A stretch of 64,000 nucleotides of DNA from Catalinimonas alkaloidigena (GCF_029504655.1 NZ_JAQFIL010000001.1:4593001-4657000); one strand, 5' to 3'; shown: positions 35,147 to 45,363, counted from the first letter of the stretch. Notes: generated from the letters alone by a model not told the origin. Translations and numbers: made by a program.

Positions 35147-36271
35147 TTAAGCGTAATTATTAAGCATTACCGGCATTACCAGCATCAAAATATCCTCATC
35201 AGATTCTGTATCCTTAGGCACAATCAAACCAGCACGGTTTGGAGCAGAAAGTTTAAGAATAACCTCATTTGAATCTAGGTTATTTAACATCTCTATCAGG
35301 AAGCGAGCATTAAAGCCTATTTCTATATCTTCTCCATCATGCTCACAACTTAATTGTTCATTTGCCTCATTAGAGAAGTCCAGATCCTCCGCTGAAATAT
35401 GAAGCTCATTTCCTGCAATTTTCAGCCTTACCTGATGGGTGGTTTTGTTGGCATATATCGCTATACGCTTCAATGAACTTAAGAACTCAAGGCGGTTAAT
35501 CACCATTTCGTTTTTGTTATCCTTAGGGATTACATTCTCATAATCCGGATAGCGCTCATCAATCAGGCGGCAAATCAGCTGGATATTATTAAACTTAAAG
35601 AAAACGTTAGAAGCATTGAATTGCACATTAACCGGCACCCTATCCGTGGGCAATGTGGTTTTCAGTAAACTCAATGCCTTACGAGGAATGATAAGTGAGG
35701 TTTTGTTAGATGAATGTACATCTGAACGCAAATAACGAATCAGGCGATGACCATCAGTGGCTACAAAAGTACTATTATCATCCTTTAAGTTAACATACAC
35801 ACCTGTCATAGCCGGGCGCAATTCGTCTGTACTGGTGGCAAAGAGGGTATTACTTACTGCACTAGAAAGCACATCTGAAGGAATTTCAACATCATAACCA
35901 TCTTCTACCTTTGCTATGCTGGGGAAATCGGTGGCATTTTCTCCGGATAATCTGTATTGTCCGTTGGCAGAGTGAATTTCTATGTTATAAGATGAACTAT
36001 CAATGGTAAAAGTTACTGGCTGTTCAGGAAGATTTTTGAGCGTGTCAATTAGGATACGAGCCGGAACAGCGATACTTCCACTCTCTTCAGCATCAACTTC
36101 CATCTCAGTAATCATGGAAGTCTGCAGGTCAGAGGCGGTAATGGTCAGCTTACCGCTACTCACCTCACAGAGGAAGTTTTCCAGTATAGGCACTACCGGA
36201 TTGGAAGCAATTACTCCGTTGACAGCAGATAATTGCTTTAGCAAAGCGGAGGAAGAAACGACAAACTTCAT
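35147..36271 (-). CDS. dnaN: DNA polymerase III beta sliding clamp
   Basis: This 374-residue protein has the normal length and the three similar domains of the beta clamp. It begins MKFVVSSSALLKQLSAVNG and contains PILENFLCEV, TDGHRL, INRLEFLSSLKRI and a C-terminal LVMPVMLN close to the typical clamp ending (M-P-M/V-R/L). The clamp rings DNA and tethers DNA polymerase III. dnaN is a single-gene unit here, not beside dnaA or recF. It lies between a hydrolase gene and tsf, both ends bounded by terminator-like hairpins. Confidence 0.96.
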   Translation of the reverse strand: MKFVVSSSALLKQLSAVNGVIASNPVVPILENFLCEVSSGKLTITASDLQTSMITEMEVDAEESGSIAVPARILIDTLKNLPEQPVTFTIDSSSYNIEIHSANGQYRLSGENATDFPSIAKVEDGYDVEIPSDVLSSAVSNTLFATSTDELRPAMTGVYVNLKDDNSTFVATDGHRLIRYLRSDVHSSNKTSLIIPRKALSLLKTTLPTDRVPVNVQFNASNVFFKFNNIQLICRLIDERYPDYENVIPKDNKNEMVINRLEFLSSLKRIAIYANKTTHQVRLKIAGNELHISAEDLDFSNEANEQLSCEHDGEDIEIGFNARFLIEMLNNLDSNEVILKLSAPNRAGLIVPKDTESDEDILMLVMPVMLNNYA

Positions 36272-36423
36272 AATACAAGAGTACTTAAAATCAACAAATT
36301 AACGCTAAGTTCTTAAACTAATATTTTAATGGGTAAATATATAAATTTATATGAGAAGATTGACCTGCCCAACAAATTAAAACAATTGTCTTCTTTAGCA
36401 GCTATTTTTTTTATAAAATAAAA

Positions 36424-36445
36424 GCCCGGCATTTTCATACCGGGC
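36424..36445 (-). terminator. terminator of tsf
   Basis: GCCCGG and CCGGGC form a GC-rich 6-bp stem extended by AA/TT pairs, with a 10-base loop. On the minus strand it is followed by TTTTATTTTAT. It lies 28 bases downstream of the tsf stop, so it ends the rpsB-tsf unit. Confidence 0.8.
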
Positions 36446-36473
36446 CTTGACTGATCTAAATTATCTTTTCTGT

Positions 36474-37304
36474 TTACTCACTAACCGAAATACGTTTGAA
36501 AGCAATAACTTTCATGCCTTTGTTAACGCTATCCAGGTACTGAGCTACACTCATACTTGGATCTTTAACATAGGCCTGATTCACTAAAGTGTTGTCTTTA
36601 TAGAATTTGTTAAGCTTACCCTGAGCAATTTTTTCAATGATATTTTCAGGCTTACCTTCAGCTTTAGCCTGATCACGCCCAATTGTCAATTCACGCTCAA
36701 TGGTGGCCTGATCTACTTCATCCTTATCAAGTGCGACGGGGTTCATGGCAGCAATCTGCATACCTACATCACGTCCTGCTTCTTCTGCATCCCCACCGGT
36801 ATTCTCCAATGCTACCAGTACTCCCAAACGGTTTCCAGCGTGGATATAAGAGACTACCATTTCGCCAGTAAGCCTTTCGTATGCACCGATGTCTATTTTC
36901 TCACCTATTTTACCAACCAATTCAGTCAGTTTTTCTTCTACAGTAAGATCACCAAGCTTCAGCTTTTGAAGTTCATCTACATTAGCTGGCTTCTCATTGA
37001 AAGCTACATCAAGGATAGCATTACCCGCCTGCTGAAATTCTTCATTTTTGGCTACGAAGTCAGTCTCACAATTGAGTGAGATCATTACAGCTTCCTTAAG
37101 ATCATCACTTGATTTGACAAATACAGTTCCTTCATTTGTTTCGCGGTCGGAGCGAGAGGCTGATATTTTTTGTCCCTTCTTTCTAAGGATCTCTACTGCT
37201 TTATCAAAATCGCCATCTGCTTCAACCAGAGCCTTTTTGCAGTCCATCATTCCGGCTCCTGTCATCTGGCGGAGCTTATTTACATCTTTTGCAGTGATAG
37301 CCAT
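36474..37304 (-). CDS. tsf: elongation factor Ts
   Basis: The 276-residue protein is EF-Ts. Its N-terminal module contains TAKDVNKLRQMTGAGMMDCK, and the core contains ISLNCETDFVAKNEEF and QIAAMNPVAL. It exchanges GDP for GTP on EF-Tu. Gene order rpsB-tsf is conserved across bacteria and is kept here. An intercistronic terminator-like hairpin lies between the two genes, which may lower tsf transcript relative to rpsB. Confidence 0.97.
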   Translation of the reverse strand: MAITAKDVNKLRQMTGAGMMDCKKALVEADGDFDKAVEILRKKGQKISASRSDRETNEGTVFVKSSDDLKEAVMISLNCETDFVAKNEEFQQAGNAILDVAFNEKPANVDELQKLKLGDLTVEEKLTELVGKIGEKIDIGAYERLTGEMVVSYIHAGNRLGVLVALENTGGDAEEAGRDVGMQIAAMNPVALDKDEVDQATIERELTIGRDQAKAEGKPENIIEKIAQGKLNKFYKDNTLVNQAYVKDPSMSVAQYLDSVNKGMKVIAFKRISVSE

Positions 37305-37367
37305 AACAGAATATTTTTTCTAGGTTTTATGAATTGTGTTAATTACTGTCTTTCTTATATAAAAAAA

Positions 37368-37392
37368 GAACATCGAGCTAAGGCCGATGTTC
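37368..37392 (-). terminator. intercistronic terminator or attenuator between rpsB and tsf
   Basis: GAACATCG and CGATGTTC form a perfect 8-bp stem with a 9-base loop. On the minus strand it is followed by seven T residues. It lies 26 bases past the rpsB stop and 63 bases before tsf, so it should terminate part of the transcription. Whether tsf has its own promoter cannot be seen. Confidence 0.75.
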
Positions 37393-37418
37393 GTATGTAT
37401 AAGATATTTTACAGGAGT

Positions 37419-38207
37419 TTACTCTTTTGATCCTGAGTCTTTTGGCTCAAGCTCTTCCTGCTCGTCAGCTTTCTTCTTCTGGTTTTCTTCTTCCTTCAGT
37501 TTAGCTTCCTCTTTTTGCTGCTTGCGCTCTATTAAACCCTCCTCTACTGCTTTACCCATATGCTTCACAATCAGCGATATAGATTTGTAAGCGTCATCAT
37601 TCGCGGGAATAGGATACTGAACTTCGTTAGGGTCAGAATTTGTATCAACAATTCCAATCACTGGAATATTCAATTTCTGAGCTTCTTTGATAGCGATATG
37701 CTCACGCTTAATATCTACTACAAACAGCGCTGCAGGAAGACGAGTAAGGTCGGCAATACCTCCCAGAACTTTTTCCAGCTTATCTCTTTCTCTGGACATC
37801 ATCAGGCGCTCACGCTTCGCCAGGTTCAGATAAGCTTCTTCTTTGGTAAGCTTATCAATAGAAGACATCTTACGTAAAGACTTACGTATGGTAGCGAAGT
37901 TAGTCATCATACCCCCCAACCAGCGGTCGGTTACGTAAGGCATTCTAAGGCGTTTTGCTTCTTCAGATACTACCTCTTGCGCTTGCTTTTTGGTAGCTAC
38001 AAACATCACCTTACGACCAGATTTTACAATCTGCTTCATAGCATTGGCTGCATCATCAAGACAAACCAATGTTTTGTTAAGGTCTATAATATGTATCCCG
38101 TTTCTCTCCATAAATACATAGGGAGCGATTTTCGGATTCCACTTACGGGTAAGGTGTCCAAAGTGAACACCAGCATCTAATAAGTCTTTATATTCTAATT
38201 TTTCCAT
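37419..38207 (-). CDS. rpsB: 30S ribosomal protein S2
   Basis: This 262-residue protein is S2. It begins with EYKDLLDAGVHFGHLTRKWNPKI and includes RWLGGMMTNFATIRKS and IVDTNSDPNEVQYPIPANDDA. The last 30 residues form a charged, lysine/glutamate-rich extension (KQQKEEAKLKEEENQ, EELEPKDSGSKE), common in Bacteroidota. S2 assembles late into the small ribosomal subunit. The gene precedes tsf and follows rpsI by 85 bases, so rplM-rpsI-rpsB-tsf may be read together, with hairpin-controlled read-through. Confidence 0.97.
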   Translation of the reverse strand: MEKLEYKDLLDAGVHFGHLTRKWNPKIAPYVFMERNGIHIIDLNKTLVCLDDAANAMKQIVKSGRKVMFVATKKQAQEVVSEEAKRLRMPYVTDRWLGGMMTNFATIRKSLRKMSSIDKLTKEEAYLNLAKRERLMMSRERDKLEKVLGGIADLTRLPAALFVVDIKREHIAIKEAQKLNIPVIGIVDTNSDPNEVQYPIPANDDAYKSISLIVKHMGKAVEEGLIERKQQKEEAKLKEEENQKKKADEQEELEPKDSGSKE

Positions 38208-38292
38208 GCTATTGATTTTGTTGAGTTACTCAATTAGGAGCTCGTTAGGGCACAAACTCGAGTAATCACAAAAATTAAGTTTAAAATAATAT

Positions 38293-38679
38293 CTATCGTT
38301 TACTGAACTGGAATGCTCTTCTTGCTTTCCTACGGCCGTACTTCTTACGCTCCACCATACGAGGGTCACGAGTCAGGAAGCCTTCTTTCTTAAGTGATGG
38401 GCGGTGCTCATCATCATTGCTTACCAAGGCACGTGACACAGCCAGACGAATTGCTTCTGCCTGTCCTTTTACCCCTCCTCCGCTTACAATGATTTTCAGA
38501 TCATAGCTCCCATCCTGCTCAGTCAGCGTGAGGGGCTGTTTCACGATGGTTTGCAGAATTTCTGAAGGGAAATACTGTTCTACAGGTTTTTTGTTGATTA
38601 CAATCTTACCGTTACCAGGCTGCATGTACAGTCTGGCTACTGAAGTTTTGCGTCTACCAATTGTATTAATAACTTCCAT
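38293..38679 (-). CDS. rpsI: 30S ribosomal protein S9
   Basis: The 128-residue protein is S9. Markers are NTIGRRKTSVARLYMQPG at the N-terminus, SGGGVKGQAEAIRLAVSRAL in the middle and the invariant basic tail RKKYGRRKARRAFQFSKR, whose terminal arginine contacts P-site tRNA. It lies 15 bases downstream of rplM in the conserved L13-S9 order. Regulation is presumably shared with rplM, whose promoter lies upstream. Confidence 0.97.
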   Translation of the reverse strand: MEVINTIGRRKTSVARLYMQPGNGKIVINKKPVEQYFPSEILQTIVKQPLTLTEQDGSYDLKIIVSGGGVKGQAEAIRLAVSRALVSNDDEHRPSLKKEGFLTRDPRMVERKKYGRRKARRAFQFSKR

Positions 38680-38694
38680 AGATGGGATTCAGGC

Positions 38695-39147
38695 TTATAG
38701 GTGACTTAAATCTAGTTTTTGTGGCTGCTGAGCTTCATGAGGATGCTCTGATCCTTCATAAATATGCAGGTTTTTAAATACTTCTCTTCCCAAACTGTTT
38801 TTAGGAAGCATGCCTTTAATGGCCTTTTCAATTACGCGAGTAGAAGATTTTTCCATCTCTTCACGAGGTGTAGAAAAACGCTGACCTCCGGGATACCCTG
38901 TATGGCGGATATACTCCTTAGCATCTATCTTCTTACCAGTCAAACGCAGGCTGTCAGCATTGACAATAATTACTTTGTCACCACAATCTACGTGAGGCGT
39001 AAAACTAGGCTTGTGCTTTCCTCTTAAAATTTTAGCCACTTCACTGCACAAACGGCCCAGTGGAGCGTCACCGGCGTCAACGATGTGCCACTTCTTTTCT
39101 ACTGTTGACTTGTTAGCCGATACCGTTTTATAACTTACAATATCCAA
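38695..39147 (-). CDS. rplM: 50S ribosomal protein L13
   Basis: The 150-residue protein is L13. Recognisable stretches are WHIVDAGDAPLGRLCSEVAK, ADSLRLTGKKIDAKEYIRHTGYPGG split across the middle, and GMLPKNSLGREVFKNLHIYEG. It is an early-assembling large-subunit protein. It is first in the L13-S9 pair, 15 bases before rpsI. A promoter with a good TAnnTTTG match lies about 60 bases upstream, leaving a leader of about 56 bases in which an autoregulatory structure could sit; I see no obvious one. Confidence 0.97.
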   Translation of the reverse strand: MDIVSYKTVSANKSTVEKKWHIVDAGDAPLGRLCSEVAKILRGKHKPSFTPHVDCGDKVIIVNADSLRLTGKKIDAKEYIRHTGYPGGQRFSTPREEMEKSSTRVIEKAIKGMLPKNSLGREVFKNLHIYEGSEHPHEAQQPQKLDLSHL

Positions 39148-39207
39148 TTTTATGTTATTTTTAGGTTCATCAAACCAATACTATTACACCTTTTTCTAAA
39201 AAGAACA

Positions 39208-39239
39208 CAAAGGTAGCGGGTATTTCCATTAAATGCAAC
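39208..39239 (-). promoter_or_regulatory. predicted promoter of rplM-rpsI
   Basis: On the minus strand the -7 element is TACCTTTG (39215-39208), a full match to TAnnTTTG, and GTTGC at 39239-39235 supplies a -33-like TTG. The spacer is 20 bases. Transcription would start near 39204. Confidence 0.6.
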
Positions 39240-39262
39240 ACGCCCTCTAGCTTTTCTCAAGA

Positions 39263-40024
39263 TTAGCTTAACTTTTCTAATTGCTTCAGGACAACAGCAA
39301 AGTCTTTAGCGTAAGGCGCTTTTACAGAAACGTTCTCTTTGTTTAATAGTTCAAAACTGATCGCTTGGGCATGTAGCGCTACTCTTTTGATCAGAGGCAA
39401 CTCTTCGGCATCCTTTTTCAGGTTATAATTTTTTTTCAGTTCCGACAAATAAAAGGGCTTACCACCATACTGCTCATCTCCACTAATAGGAGCTCCCATT
39501 GCCGATAAGTGTACCCTAATCTGATGCATACGCCCAGTCACAGGCTGGCATTCTACCAAGGTATGTTTCCTGTAAGCTTTTAGGGTATTTACGTAGGTCA
39601 GCGCCTCTTTTCCGTCTCTTTTACTGATTTTTACCACACCTTTACTTGTCGCATGTATTGGCAGGTCAATTTTTATTTCATTGTAATCATGAATACCGTC
39701 GCAAACAGCATGGTATATCTTTTTGACCTTACGATGCTCAAACTGCATTGAGGCAGACCGGTAAGCTTCCGGGTTCTTAGCAATCAGCAGTGCTCCTGAA
39801 GTTTCTTTATCAAGTCGATGACAAACCTGTGCATCTGCCACATAATCACGCGCCATTGCGATGATGCTAATATCATCATGACGATCATCCAGGGTGGACA
39901 CAAATGCGGGTTTATTGATCAAGACATAATCGTCATTCTCGAATAATATCAGATCACTGAAGCTAACTTTATATAATTGTTGTATAGCCTGTGCGGCGTA
40001 TGATTGACGTGATTCCATATCCAT
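39263..40024 (-). CDS. RluA-family pseudouridine synthase
   Basis: The 253-residue protein shows the RluA catalytic motif HRLDKETSGALL with the nucleophile aspartate. It also has QPVTGRMHQIRVHLSAMG and GDEQYGG, all typical of the family. No S4 RNA-binding domain precedes the catalytic domain. It isomerises uridine to pseudouridine in rRNA or tRNA; the exact site cannot be told from sequence, so I give no symbol. Two starts are possible, ATG at 40024 or the ATG two codons later (MESRQSY). It lies between rplM and the two-component system, on the same strand as both. Confidence 0.9.
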   Translation of the reverse strand: MDMESRQSYAAQAIQQLYKVSFSDLILFENDDYVLINKPAFVSTLDDRHDDISIIAMARDYVADAQVCHRLDKETSGALLIAKNPEAYRSASMQFEHRKVKKIYHAVCDGIHDYNEIKIDLPIHATSKGVVKISKRDGKEALTYVNTLKAYRKHTLVECQPVTGRMHQIRVHLSAMGAPISGDEQYGGKPFYLSELKKNYNLKKDAEELPLIKRVALHAQAISFELLNKENVSVKAPYAKDFAVVLKQLEKLS

Positions 40025-40084
40025 ATGACTAAAAATACGAGCTGAGGGTTACAGTAAATCGCAGAAACATTAAGCCATGGCTTA

Positions 40085-41164
40085 CTATGTCTGCTCTTCA
40101 TCCTCAACATCCATGTACTCTTCTACTTTATCTTTGTTCCCTACCGGAAGCTTAAAACTGAAAACAGACCCTCTATCAACTTCGCTTGATACCCTTACCT
40201 TAGAATGATGCAGTTCAATGATGTGCTTTACTATCGCAAGCCCCAGGCCGGTACCTCCTTTATTTTTGGAGCGGCTCTTTTCTACTCTATAAAAACGCTC
40301 AAAAATACGGTCAATGTCTTCAGGAGGAATCCCTCTTCCGTAGTCTTTCACATACACCACTACATTACGCTCTTCTATCTTAAAATATACTTCTACTGCC
40401 CCGTCTTTCTTGGTGTATTTAATAGCATTGCTGATAAGGTTTACCAGCACTTGGTAGATACGCTGATGATCGGCAAATACATAGGTAGAGGTTTGCTGCC
40501 TGAGAACCATCTCAATATTTTTCTTTTCTGCTTCGCTCTCAAACTGTTCAAAAACTTCTTTTACCATCAGAGAAATATCAAAATGCTCATAATTCATTTT
40601 AATATCTCCGGTTTCCATTTGCGAGAGGGTAAGCAGGTCTTGCACCAGCATATCCAGACCATCCAGGCTTTTTCCCGCTTTTTTCAGAAATTTGTAGCGC
40701 ACCTTTTTGTTTTCCATGGCTCCATCCAGTAGCGTATGGACAAAACCCTGGGCAGCGAAAATAGGCGTCTTTAACTCATGGGATACGTTGGCGACAAACT
40801 CCCTTCTAAACTCTTCCATCTTCTTCAGGTCGTTGATCTCTTTTTGCTTATTGGCAGCATACTCAAAGATCTCTTCATTGATCTGTTTCAGAGGGTTTAA
40901 AGCTCGTTTGCGCTTCCTTTCTCCTACAAAAGACAGGTCTTTACGTTTAAGTTTATCCAGCACATGATAAATCTTGTTGATCTCTCTAAAAATTAAAAAT
41001 TCCAGGCTAATATTAATAAGTATGTAGGAAGAGGAAAAAGAAAGTATCAGCGCCACCATTAATGCGGTTAAACTAACTCCCTCTACCAATGATAAAAAAG
41101 CAGTGGTGACGATTGAAATAGAAATACCTAATAAAAAAGCAACACCTCTCGCATTGACCAACAT
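40085..41164 (-). CDS. sensor histidine kinase, PhoR-like
   Basis: The 359-residue protein has two membrane helices in the first 60 residues (LLGISISIVTTAFLSLV and ALMVALILSFSSSYILI) with almost no periplasmic loop between. A HAMP-like linker follows. His129 sits in the H-box FVANVSHELKTP. The ATP-binding domain contains NAIKYT, KDYGRGIP, FERFYRV and GTGLGLAIVKHI. It phosphorylates the response regulator encoded 18 bases upstream in the same transcript. With so short an extracytoplasmic part, it may sense through the membrane or a partner, as PhoR does. Confidence 0.92.
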   Translation of the reverse strand: MLVNARGVAFLLGISISIVTTAFLSLVEGVSLTALMVALILSFSSSYILINISLEFLIFREINKIYHVLDKLKRKDLSFVGERKRKRALNPLKQINEEIFEYAANKQKEINDLKKMEEFRREFVANVSHELKTPIFAAQGFVHTLLDGAMENKKVRYKFLKKAGKSLDGLDMLVQDLLTLSQMETGDIKMNYEHFDISLMVKEVFEQFESEAEKKNIEMVLRQQTSTYVFADHQRIYQVLVNLISNAIKYTKKDGAVEVYFKIEERNVVVYVKDYGRGIPPEDIDRIFERFYRVEKSRSKNKGGTGLGLAIVKHIIELHHSKVRVSSEVDRGSVFSFKLPVGNKDKVEEYMDVEDEEQT

Positions 41165-41182
41165 ACTATAGAATTTTGATCA

Positions 41183-41872
41183 CTATTCTTCCACACCAAA
41201 CTTATAGCCTACCCCTTTGACGGTGGCGATATACTGACTGCCCACTTTCTCGCGCACCTTACGAATATGAACATCTACTGTGCGGGCAAGTACATATACG
41301 TCGGCACCCCATATATTTTGTAAGAGGTCATCACGGCTATGCACTTTATCAGGATTTTGGGCAAGGAAATAAAGCAGTTCAAATTCCTTCTTAGGCAGGC
41401 TTACCTGTTCGTCATTTACAGTAACCATATAACTGGTTCTATCAATCGTAAGTCCGCCGATGGTAATTTTATCACTTTTCTGCTTTTTCTTGGCTTCTCT
41501 CCTAAACATCGCACTGATACGGCTCATCAGAGCACGGGGCTTGATAGGCTTTGTAATATAATCATCAGCCCCGGTATCAAAGGCTGCCACCTCTGAGTAT
41601 TCTTCAGAACGCGCTGTTAGGAATACAATATAAGTATTATAGAGTTCCGGGTTTTCGCGCAATTGCCGGCAAGTTTCCACACCATCCTGATTGGGCATCA
41701 TGATATCCAGAAGAATCAAATCTGGTAAAAAGTTAGCGGCAATTTCTACCGCTTTTTTTCCATTGGTAGCCGTCTTTACCTTATATCCTTCTTTCGCCAG
41801 GTTATATTCCAGCAGGTCTAAGATATCGGGTTCGTCATCTACCACAAGCACTTTGTGCTGCTTGCTTGCCAT
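41183..41872 (-). CDS. OmpR/PhoB-family response regulator
   Basis: The 229-residue protein has a receiver domain with acidic pair VDDEPD (11-16), phosphoacceptor Asp56 (LLDIMMP) and Lys in DYITKPIKPRAL. The C-terminal winged helix ends VRTVDVHIRKVREKVG, the recognition-helix region of OmpR-type proteins. It is a transcription activator or repressor controlled by the kinase gene 18 bases downstream. The target genes cannot be read here; PhoB-type phosphate regulation is the most common role of such pairs in the phylum, but that is inference. Confidence 0.93.
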   Translation of the reverse strand: MASKQHKVLVVDDEPDILDLLEYNLAKEGYKVKTATNGKKAVEIAANFLPDLILLDIMMPNQDGVETCRQLRENPELYNTYIVFLTARSEEYSEVAAFDTGADDYITKPIKPRALMSRISAMFRREAKKKQKSDKITIGGLTIDRTSYMVTVNDEQVSLPKKEFELLYFLAQNPDKVHSRDDLLQNIWGADVYVLARTVDVHIRKVREKVGSQYIATVKGVGYKFGVEE

Positions 41873-42062
41873 AAGGTTTAAGATAAAGGTTTAATTATCA
41901 ACAATTTGCTCGTAGTACAAAAGTCATAATTTGAAATCAAAAATAAAGACAAAAAACAGGAATAAAAAATAAGAAATCCATAGACTGATTTCAACCCTTG
42001 ACAGTATCTTCAAACGCTTGTTTCCAAAAGGAAATGAACGGAAAAGTACAAATAGTGTAGTG

Positions 42063-42461
42063 CTAAGCCTGGAAGGTGTAAGCGTAATTCGCAAAGAAAT
42101 TCCACAGCACAACTATGCCGATGGCAAAAAACTTTGAGAGATAAAAATTATGTTCTTTTTTGCCATGCAGAAAGAACACGATAAGGTTATTGATACCCAA
42201 ACCAATGACTCCTATGACCATAAATGAAAGATACTGTTTCAGCAAATGTGGATCGTTACTATGAAATGTCCAGTGTCTGTTCAGAGCGTAATTCATACTG
42301 GTAGCTATGATAAAGGCAGTACTATTTGCCAAATACTTGCGCCAATGCATCTTTTCCTTCAATATCCAGGTGATGAAGAAGTCCAGAGACACTCCCAGTA
42401 CCCCTACCATACAAAAATGTAAAAATTGAATAAATACAGGCTGGTCTAAATAAGCATACAT
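42063..42461 (-). CDS. GtrA-family membrane protein
   Basis: The 132-residue protein has the four helices and sequence markers of GtrA-like proteins: FLHFCMVGVLGVSLDFFITW, YLANSTAFIIATSMNYALNRHWTF, SFMVIGVIGLGINNLIV and AIGIVVLWNFFANYAYTF (read as separate segments). GtrA members flip undecaprenyl-linked or other glycolipid precursors, or help glycosyltransferases in cell-envelope sugar transfer. No glycosyltransferase gene lies next to it, so its partner must be elsewhere. It is a single gene between the two-component system and valS. Confidence 0.85.
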   Translation of the reverse strand: MYAYLDQPVFIQFLHFCMVGVLGVSLDFFITWILKEKMHWRKYLANSTAFIIATSMNYALNRHWTFHSNDPHLLKQYLSFMVIGVIGLGINNLIVFFLHGKKEHNFYLSKFFAIGIVVLWNFFANYAYTFQA

Positions 42462-42668
42462 TTTGCAGTATTTTTATTTAAATTTAGCAATAATATATAC
42501 TAAAGACCAAATAGTTAAATTTTTAATTGCTAAAATAAATACCTACTCTTAACTGTCAGCACTTTCCTTTGCAAAGTATACATCTCAATTTGTGAGCTCG
42601 TACGCATAAATACCCTTTAACAATCTTCTTAAGGCGGCAAAAGATTCAGTAAGTTCGGAGCAAGTTTT

Positions 42669-42676
42669 TATCTTTG
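42669..42676 (+). promoter_or_regulatory. predicted -7 element of the valS promoter
   Basis: TATCTTTG matches TAnnTTTG fully. A weak -33 (TTCA) lies about 20 bases upstream. Transcription would start near 42681, leaving a leader of about 28 bases before the valS ATG at 42709. Confidence 0.5.
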
Positions 42677-42708
42677 CGAAAGCTTAACATTTTTAGACTG
42701 AATTATTT

Positions 42709-45363
42709 ATGTCGCTCTCTAGCAAATACAACCCACAGGCCGTTGAGGACAAATGGTACCAACAGTGGATGGACAAGAAATTTTTCCATTCAACCCCTAA
42801 GCCTGATAAAGAACCATATTCCATCGTCATCCCTCCGCCCAATGTAACTGGAGTACTTCATATGGGCCATATGCTCAACAATACTATACAGGATGTACTG
42901 GTGCGCAAGGCTCGTATGGAGGGTAAAGAAGCCTGCTGGGTGCCGGGTACCGATCACGCATCTATTGCCACTGAAGCTAAAGTAGTGGCTATGCTGAAAG
43001 AAAGAGGCATCAAAAAGCATGACATCAGTCGTGAAGAATTTCTTCAATATTCCTGGGAGTGGAAAGAAAAATATGGCGGGATTATTCTTGAGCAGCTGAA
43101 AAAGCTGGGAGCTTCCTGCGACTGGGACCGCACCCGCTTCACGATGGAAGACCATATGTCGGAATCGGTGATCAAGGTTTTTGTAGATTTCTATAATAAA
43201 GGTTACATCTACCGTGGCTATCGCATGATCAACTGGGACCCACAGGGAAAGACCGCCCTGGCCGATGACGAAGTGATTCATAAGGATGTAAACTCCAAGC
43301 TTTACTATGTAAAATATCAGATTGAGGGTGAAGATAAGTTTGTCATCATCGCTACTACCCGCCCGGAAACGATACTGGGAGATACTGCGGTCTGTATTAA
43401 TCCTGAAGACGAACGTTATCGTCATCTGAGAGGAAAAAGAGTAATTGTTCCGCTGGTCAATCGCGCTGTGCCGGTAATTGAAGATGAGTATGTGAGCATG
43501 GAGTTTGGTACCGGCTGCCTGAAGGTTACGCCGGCCCACGACCCCAACGACTATGAGCTGGGCATTAAGCACAAGCTGGAGACACTGGATGTGATGAACG
43601 AGGATGGTAGCATGAGCGACGCTGCGCAGTTTTTCGTAGGAGAAGATCGCTTCATCGTCAGAAAAAAGATTGCCAAAGAAATTGACAAGCTGGGCCAGCT
43701 GGAAAAAGTAGAAGATTACAAAAATAGTGTAGGCTTCTCCGAAAGAACCGATGCTGTGGTGGAACCCCGACTATCTGAGCAGTGGTTTGTGGCGATGAAA
43801 GAACTCACCAAACCCGCGCTGGAGCACGTACTAAATGATGATGTGCAGCTACACCCCCCCAAGTTCAAGAACATGTACCGCTCCTGGATGGAAAATGTGC
43901 GCGACTGGTGTATCTCCCGTCAGCTGTGGTGGGGACAGCGCATCCCTGCTTATTATCTTCCTGATGGTGAATTGGTAGTGGCTGAAACACCAGAAGAAGC
44001 GCTGAAGCTGGCGCAGGAACAAAGTGGCGATTCCTCCTTGACTTCAGAAGACTTGCGCCAGGACGAAGATGTGCTGGACACCTGGTTTTCTTCCGGCCTC
44101 TGGCCTATCACAGTTTTTGACGGTATCCGTAATCCCGATAATGAGGACATCAATTACTATTATCCTACCAATGACCTGGTGACTGCACCGGAAATTCTTT
44201 TCTTCTGGGTAGCCCGCATGATCATTTATGGCTACGAATACCGTCAGGAAAAGCCTTTCCGCAATGTGTACCTGACCGGGATAGTGAGAGATAAGCTGGG
44301 CCGCAAAATGTCCAAATCCCTGGGCAACTCACCTGATCCGCTGGAACTGATCAAAGACTATGGCGCGGATGGAGTCCGTACCGGAATGTTGTTTAGCTCA
44401 CCGGCAGGCAATGACCTATTGTTTGATATCAAACTCTGTGAGCAAGGCCGTAATTTTGCCAACAAAATATGGAATGCTTTCCGTCTGGTAAAAGGCTGGG
44501 AAGTAGAAGGTGAGCGAACCAATGAGCAAAATAGCACAGCGATCGCCTGGTTTGAAGCCAAATATAATCAGGCACTGATAGAACTGGAAGATCATTTCTC
44601 CAAATTCCGAATCTCAGATGCTTTGCAGGTAGTGTATAAGCTGGCATGGACTGACTTCTGTTCATGGTACCTGGAAATGATCAAGCCCGAAGACAGGCAG
44701 ATAGATCAGATGACCTATGATGCTACCATCCGTTTCTTTGAGAAGATGATGAAAATACTGCATCCTTTTATGCCTTTCCTAACTGAAGAAATCTGGCATG
44801 AGATCAAAGTACGTACAGAAAACGACTATCTAATTGTAGCCCCCTGGCCGGAAGCAGATACTTCCGAGAGCCGCCTTGACGCTGATCAAACATTAGTCAG
44901 CAATGGTCAGGTAGCCATTGATATCATCAGTAATCTGCGTAATGTAAGAAGCAGTCGTGGTATTGCAAACAAACAGCCTCTGGAACTCAGCGTTCGTACC
45001 GATTCTAAAGAGACTTTTGATCAGTTTGGCAGCATTATCCAAAAGTTGGCAAATGTAGAAAGCATCAGTTTTACCGATGATAAAATTGAAGGTGCCGCCA
45101 GTTTTATGGTCAATACCCCTCAGGGAAAACCAAATGAATGCTTTGTGCCGCTTGGTGGTGCCGTAGATGCAGAGCAGGAAAGAGAAAGGATGGAAAAAGA
45201 ACTGGAATACAACCGGGGCTTTCTGGCATCAGTGAACAAAAAGTTGAGTAATGAGCGCTTTGTCCAGAATGCTCCGGAAAAGGTAGTGGCTATGGAACGT
45301 AAAAAGCAGGCAGATGCCGAAGCTAAGATCAAAGCACTTGAGGAACAGTTAGCAGCGCTGTAG
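42709..45363 (+). CDS. valS: valyl-tRNA synthetase
   Basis: The 884-residue class I synthetase carries the HIGH-type motif (VLHMGHMLN), the editing domain ([15 protein letters not shown]), the KMSKS motif ([15 protein letters not shown]) and the valine-type specificity region. The C-terminal end is a valyl-specific coiled coil ([18 protein letters not shown] to KALEEQL). It charges tRNA-Val, with hydrolytic editing of threonine. Length is normal. It is a single gene with its own promoter. A putative lipoprotein gene follows after about 180 bases. Confidence 0.97.
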   Translation: MSLSSKYNPQAVEDKWYQQWMDKKFFHSTPKPDKEPYSIVIPPPNVTGVLHMGHMLNNTIQDVLVRKARMEGKEACWVPGTDHASIATEAKVVAMLKERGIKKHDISREEFLQYSWEWKEKYGGIILEQLKKLGASCDWDRTRFTMEDHMSESVIKVFVDFYNKGYIYRGYRMINWDPQGKTALADDEVIHKDVNSKLYYVKYQIEGEDKFVIIATTRPETILGDTAVCINPEDERYRHLRGKRVIVPLVNRAVPVIEDEYVSMEFGTGCLKVTPAHDPNDYELGIKHKLETLDVMNEDGSMSDAAQFFVGEDRFIVRKKIAKEIDKLGQLEKVEDYKNSVGFSERTDAVVEPRLSEQWFVAMKELTKPALEHVLNDDVQLHPPKFKNMYRSWMENVRDWCISRQLWWGQRIPAYYLPDGELVVAETPEEALKLAQEQSGDSSLTSEDLRQDEDVLDTWFSSGLWPITVFDGIRNPDNEDINYYYPTNDLVTAPEILFFWVARMIIYGYEYRQEKPFRNVYLTGIVRDKLGRKMSKSLGNSPDPLELIKDYGADGVRTGMLFSSPAGNDLLFDIKLCEQGRNFANKIWNAFRLVKGWEVEGERTNEQNSTAIAWFEAKYNQALIELEDHFSKFRISDALQVVYKLAWTDFCSWYLEMIKPEDRQIDQMTYDATIRFFEKMMKILHPFMPFLTEEIWHEIKVRTENDYLIVAPWPEADTSESRLDADQTLVSNGQVAIDIISNLRNVRSSRGIANKQPLELSVRTDSKETFDQFGSIIQKLANVESISFTDDKIEGAASFMVNTPQGKPNECFVPLGGAVDAEQERERMEKELEYNRGFLASVNKKLSNERFVQNAPEKVVAMERKKQADAEAKIKALEEQLAAL

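Noticed and set aside
42790..43572. 260-codon minus-strand open frame inside valS
   Set aside because: It is the shadow of the valS frame; valS carries all synthetase motifs here.
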